Assembly: GCA_023426005.1 (NCBI GenBank)
Contig: JAFABO010000134.1
Span: 1 to 9,523, forward strand
Direction: 5' to 3'
DNA from: Bacillota bacterium
Lineage (GTDB): Bacteria; Bacillota; Clostridia; Acetivibrionales; DSM-1351
DNA: 9,523 bases
Below, piece by piece: positions 6,311 through 9,523 of the stretch (position 1 is its first letter; each line of letters starts with the position of its first letter). The position numbers and the translations under genes are program-made. Under the pieces are notes generated by a model. It saw only the letters and a list, made by a program, of their open reading frames with translations. It was not told the origin of the DNA and ran no database searches.

Positions 6311-6348
6311 TTGATCAAACGTCCGGTTTGATTAAATTATTGATCAAT
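6311..6348. promoter_or_regulatory. Paired palindromes between thiT and uvrA (possible operator)
   Basis: TTGATCAAAC (6311-6320) and GTTTGATTAA (6326-6335) form a ten-pair inverted repeat with one G-T mismatch around GTCCG. Eight bases after it starts, the sequence continues to a perfect ten-base palindrome, ATTGATCAAT (6339-6348). The core TTGATCAA thus occurs twice, 29 bases apart (6311-6318 and 6340-6347). The block is upstream of both divergent promoters and outside the LexA box. No T-run follows either hairpin. It could bind a dimeric regulator, but I do not recognise the motif. The remaining bases from 6240 to 6310 show nothing I can name. Confidence 0.35.
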
Positions 6349-6385
6349 CCATAATTAGTCAATGGAATAAAATTTTAGAAATTAT

Positions 6386-6399
6386 CGAACAAATGTTTG
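6386..6399. promoter_or_regulatory. LexA (SOS) box upstream of uvrA
   Basis: CGAACAAATGTTTG fits the Gram-positive LexA consensus CGAACRNRYGTTYG at every position. It overlaps the -35 element of the uvrA promoter, so bound LexA would block RNA polymerase. uvrA is a standard SOS-regulon member, so site and gene support each other. Confidence 0.88.
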
Positions 6400-6424
6400 C
6401 ATTCTTTTTTTATTTTGATATAAT
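6396..6424 (+). promoter_or_regulatory. Sigma-A promoter of uvrA
   Basis: A perfect TATAAT (6419-6424), preceded by an extended -10 TG (6416-6417), lies 17 bases after TTTGCA (6396-6401), a partial -35. The -35 shares four bases with the LexA box. RNA would start near 6431, giving an untranslated leader of about 120 bases. Confidence 0.75.
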
Positions 6425-6554
6425 ATAAATGCAGAAAATTTGCGCAGGATTTTATTTACAGTAGTGTTAAATTTAATAATATAGAAAAAGTGTTATCAGG
6501 TAGACAGTAACTGAAATTTTTGTTTATCTTATGAAGCAGAAACGGAGCTTAGAA

Positions 6555-9380
6555 ATGATAAGGGATAATATTTTCATAAAGGGTGCCAGGGAGCACAATC
6601 TAAAGAATGTGGACATCGAGATTCCAAGGGATAAATTTGTTGTCATAACCGGCCTCAGCGGGTCGGGAAAATCCTCACTGGCTTTTGATACCATCTATGC
6701 GGAAGGACAGCGGCGGTATGTTGAATCTCTGTCATCCTATGCCAGACAATTTTTGGGACAGATGGAAAAGCCTGATGTGGATTACATAGACGGCTTATCA
6801 CCCGCCATATCCATAGATCAGAAAACAACCAGCAGAAATCCGCGTTCCACAGTTGGAACGGTAACCGAGATTCATGATTATCTCAGGCTGCTTTATGCAA
6901 GAATAGGCATACCCCATTGCCCCAAATGTGGGAAAGAGATAGCCCAGCAAACAGTAGATCAGATGGTTGATCAGATCCTCTCCTTTGAGGAAGGGACAAG
7001 GATACAATTGCTTGCGCCTGTTGTCAGAGGGCGTAAGGGGGAATACCACAAGCTTATAGAAGATGCCAAAAAAGGCGGTTTTGTCAGGATCAGAGTGGAT
7101 GGACAGGTGCTGGACATCAATGACGAAATCACCATGGACAAGAACAAGAAGCACAATATAGAGATCGTCGTGGATAGGCTTATCATTCGTGAGGATATAC
7201 AGAAAAGGCTTTCCGATTCGCTGGAAACGGTACTTCACTTAAGTGGCGGCATTGCAATAATAGATGTCGTCGGAAAAGAAGAAATCCTTTTCAGTCAGAA
7301 TTTTGCCTGCGGCGATTGCGGTATAAGCATTGAGGAGCTCACGCCCAGAATGTTCTCCTTCAACAATCCCTTTGGTGCCTGCCCTACCTGTACAGGACTG
7401 GGCAACCTGCTCAAAGTGGACCCAGACCTTGTGATACCCGACAGATCACTGTCTCTTGCCGACGGGGCCATTACGGTTTCGGGCTGGAATGTGGAGAGTG
7501 AGGATGCCTATACAAGGATGATTTTCAATGCTTTGGCAAAGCATTACAAGTTTAAGCTCAACACACCTATTCATAAGCTCCCTGCCCAAATACTCGATAT
7601 CATACTTTATGGGACCAAAGGTGAAAAAATTAAAGTCGAGTATGAGAGAGAATACGGCAGCGGATCTTATATGGCTGCATTTGAGGGTGTAATGAATGTA
7701 GTTGAAAGACGGTACAAGGAAACCCAGTCGGAAGGTATGAAGCAGTATTATGAGCAGTTCATGAGCAATACTCCATGCCCTGACTGCAGCGGTGCCAGAT
7801 TGAAGCCCGAAAGTCTCGCTGTGACGGTAGGGGACAAAAATATCCACGAGCTGTCCACCATGTCTGTTGCAGACACAAAGGACTTTTTTATAAATATTGA
7901 TCTGACCGAAAGACAAAAAATGATTGCAAACCAAATTTTAAAGGAGATAAATGCCAGAATTGGTTTTCTTGTGGATGTCGGCCTGGATTATCTGACTCTT
8001 TCCAGAGCTGCCGGGACCTTATCGGGCGGCGAAGCCCAGAGAATCAGGCTTGCAACACAGATAGGCTCGGGCCTGATGGGAGTTTTGTATATACTTGATG
8101 AGCCCAGCATCGGACTGCACCAGAGAGACAACGCAAGATTGCTGACCACCTTAAACCGCCTGAGGGATCTGGGAAATACTCTTATTGTGGTGGAGCATGA
8201 CGAAGACACCATGCATGCCGCTGATCACATCATAGACATGGGACCCGGCGCAGGTATCCATGGAGGAAATGTGGTAGCCGAGGGTTCGCTGGAGGAGATA
8301 CTTGAATGTGAGGAGTCCCTGACAGGCCAATATCTCAGCGGCAGAAAAAGCATCGAAGTGCCCAAAAAACGCAGAAAGCCCAATGGAAAGTGGCTTGAGA
8401 TCCTGGGGGCAAGGGAGAACAATCTCAAGGGCATCAATGCCAGAATACCCCTTGGAGTTTTAACTTCAATTACGGGAGTGTCCGGGTCGGGTAAAAGTTC
8501 GCTTATAAACGAGATATTATATAATAGCCTGGCAGCACAGCTGAACAGGGCGAGAACCAGGCCTGGATCTCACGATGCCATAAAGGGTGTAGAGCATCTG
8601 GACAAAGTTATAAACATTGACCAATCTCCCATCGGAAGGACGCCAAGATCAAATCCTGCTACTTATACAGGAGTATTTGATCTCATCAGGGAGGTTTTTG
8701 CCGCTACAACCGAAGCAAAAATGAAGGGCTACAAGAACGGAAGGTTCAGCTTCAATGTAAAGGGAGGCAGATGTGAAGCCTGCAGCGGGGACGGCATAAT
8801 AAAAATAGAAATGCATTTTCTTCCCGATATTTATGTACCTTGTGAAGTTTGCAAAGGAAAGAGGTACAACAGGGAGACACTGGAGGTCAAGTATAAGGGA
8901 AAAAGTATCTCTGATGTCCTCAATATGACTGTGGAGGATGCACTTGAATTTTTTAAAAACATACCCAAAATTCAAAGAAAACTGCAGACCCTTTACGATG
9001 TCGGTCTGGGTTATGTCAAGGTAGGACAGCCCTCAACCACCCTGTCGGGGGGAGAAGCCCAGAGAGTCAAACTGGCTACCGAACTGTCCAAAAGAAGTAC
9101 CGGAAGCACTCTTTATATATTGGACGAGCCTACCACCGGACTTCATATTGCCGATGTGCACAGGCTTATAGACATTCTCCAGAGGCTTGTGGATGCGGGT
9201 AATTCCATAATTGTTATTGAACATAACCTGGATGTTATAAAAACCTCCGATTATATTTTGGATTTGGGCCCTGAAGGAGGAAACAAAGGCGGTACCATTA
9301 TTGCCCAGGGTACTCCTGAACAGGTAGCAAAGGTTGAAGGTTCCTATACGGGAAATTATCTGAAAAGGATATTAAAATAA
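6555..9380 (+). CDS. uvrA: Excinuclease ABC subunit A (UvrA)
   Basis: UvrA is the DNA-damage sensor of nucleotide excision repair; as a dimer it scans DNA and loads UvrB at lesions. It has two ABC ATPase modules with zinc-binding insertions. From ATG 6555 the product is 941 residues, normal for the family. The first module has GLSGSGKSS (about 33-41), then LSGGEAQRIRLATQ and ILDEPSIGLH. The second has GVSGSGKSS (about 641-649), LSGGEAQRVKLATEL and ILDEPTTGLH. Cysteine pairs CPKC, CGDC with CPTC, CPDC, and CEAC with CEVC mark the zinc modules. An in-frame ATG at 6531 has no ribosome binding site. ATG 6555 is preceded by GGAG (6544-6547), and its product MIRDNIFIKGAREHNL begins like other UvrA proteins. 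It is transcribed alone under LexA control; uvrB is not adjacent here. Confidence 0.97.
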   Translation: MIRDNIFIKGAREHNLKNVDIEIPRDKFVVITGLSGSGKSSLAFDTIYAEGQRRYVESLSSYARQFLGQMEKPDVDYIDGLSPAISIDQKTTSRNPRSTVGTVTEIHDYLRLLYARIGIPHCPKCGKEIAQQTVDQMVDQILSFEEGTRIQLLAPVVRGRKGEYHKLIEDAKKGGFVRIRVDGQVLDINDEITMDKNKKHNIEIVVDRLIIREDIQKRLSDSLETVLHLSGGIAIIDVVGKEEILFSQNFACGDCGISIEELTPRMFSFNNPFGACPTCTGLGNLLKVDPDLVIPDRSLSLADGAITVSGWNVESEDAYTRMIFNALAKHYKFKLNTPIHKLPAQILDIILYGTKGEKIKVEYEREYGSGSYMAAFEGVMNVVERRYKETQSEGMKQYYEQFMSNTPCPDCSGARLKPESLAVTVGDKNIHELSTMSVADTKDFFINIDLTERQKMIANQILKEINARIGFLVDVGLDYLTLSRAAGTLSGGEAQRIRLATQIGSGLMGVLYILDEPSIGLHQRDNARLLTTLNRLRDLGNTLIVVEHDEDTMHAADHIIDMGPGAGIHGGNVVAEGSLEEILECEESLTGQYLSGRKSIEVPKKRRKPNGKWLEILGARENNLKGINARIPLGVLTSITGVSGSGKSSLINEILYNSLAAQLNRARTRPGSHDAIKGVEHLDKVINIDQSPIGRTPRSNPATYTGVFDLIREVFAATTEAKMKGYKNGRFSFNVKGGRCEACSGDGIIKIEMHFLPDIYVPCEVCKGKRYNRETLEVKYKGKSISDVLNMTVEDALEFFKNIPKIQRKLQTLYDVGLGYVKVGQPSTTLSGGEAQRVKLATELSKRSTGSTLYILDEPTTGLHIADVHRLIDILQRLVDAGNSIIVIEHNLDVIKTSDYILDLGPEGGNKGGTIIAQGTPEQVAKVEGSYTGNYLKRILK

Positions 9381-9411
9381 AGTATCAATAAATTTCATAA
9401 TAAATAATTAA

Positions 9412-9446
9412 GGAGTTCCTATAAAATACGTTTTTCTAGGAACTCT
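9412..9446. terminator. Hairpin after uvrA, probable shared terminator
   Basis: GAGTTCCTA (9413-9421) and TAGGAACTC (9437-9445) are perfect complements. Inside, AAAA (9423-9426) can pair with TTTT (9431-9434) over a TACG loop. The T-run on either strand is weak (TATTT on plus, CTTAATTATT on minus). It lies 32 bases after the uvrA stop and overlaps the end of a possible convergent minus-strand gene, so a bidirectional role is plausible. Confidence 0.5.
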
Positions 9447-9523
9447 ATTTACGTGCTCCTAAATAATCATTTATTGCATCAAAACAGCCAATACCTGGCT
9501 TTGTTAATTCTATGTTAACTTTA
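9445..9523 (-). CDS. 3' end of an unidentified minus-strand gene (partial)
   Basis: Read from the right edge on the minus strand, 25 codons stay open and end in TAG at 9447-9445. The peptide is KVNIELTKPGIGCFDAINDYLGARK. The other two minus frames contain early stops. The composition looks protein-like and the stop meets the hairpin that would end a convergent transcript. I do not recognise the family, and 25 codons in AT-rich DNA can be open by chance. The rest of the gene would lie beyond the window. Confidence 0.4.
   Translation of the reverse strand, partial: KVNIELTKPGIGCFDAINDYLGARK

Noticed and set aside
9486..9500. Small hairpin AGCCA/TGGCT near the right edge
   Set aside because: The stem is only five pairs without a clean T-run, and it lies inside the probable coding end of the minus-strand gene.

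Overview
The window looks like ordinary chromosomal DNA from an endospore-forming clostridium (Firmicutes). The evidence is a moderately AT-rich composition, strong GGAGG-type ribosome binding sites, a spoIVA gene, a TPP-riboswitch/ThiT pair, a Gram-positive LexA box and the gene order der-plsY-gpsA-spoIVA. The proteins resemble the Clostridium thermocellum/Ruminiclostridium branch, but that placement rests on memory of the families and not on a search.

Layout. Positions 1-102 are the 3' end of rpmF (ribosomal protein L32), closed by a terminator. The next 350 bases hold no intact gene. They do hold what reads as the decayed 3' end of a DUF512/radical-SAM-type gene, which commonly sits just before der in clostridia. 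Then come der (ribosome-assembly GTPase), plsY (acyl-phosphate:glycerol-3-phosphate acyltransferase) and gpsA (glycerol-3-phosphate dehydrogenase). These three end at a terminator near 3700. A separate unit follows: spoIVA, the spore-coat basement ATPase, with a candidate sigma-E promoter and a very strong terminator shared with the convergent gene thiT. thiT lies on the minus strand behind a TPP riboswitch. uvrA diverges from it under a promoter that overlaps a consensus LexA box. A hairpin and the last 25 codons of an unidentified minus-strand gene close the window.

How the genes work together. GpsA makes sn-glycerol-3-phosphate and PlsY acylates it, so the two catalyse consecutive steps of phospholipid synthesis. 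Der and L32 both belong to the large ribosomal subunit. SpoIVA serves sporulation, ThiT thiamine salvage and UvrA nucleotide excision repair; these three are separately regulated.

The most interesting non-standard signals are (i) the structured leader of gpsA, in which an 11-base arm is perfectly complementary to the gpsA ribosome binding site and encloses further hairpins, (ii) the decayed gene before der, and (iii) paired TTGATCAA palindromes between thiT and uvrA. No wholly new system such as a defence island, CRISPR array or mobile element was seen.
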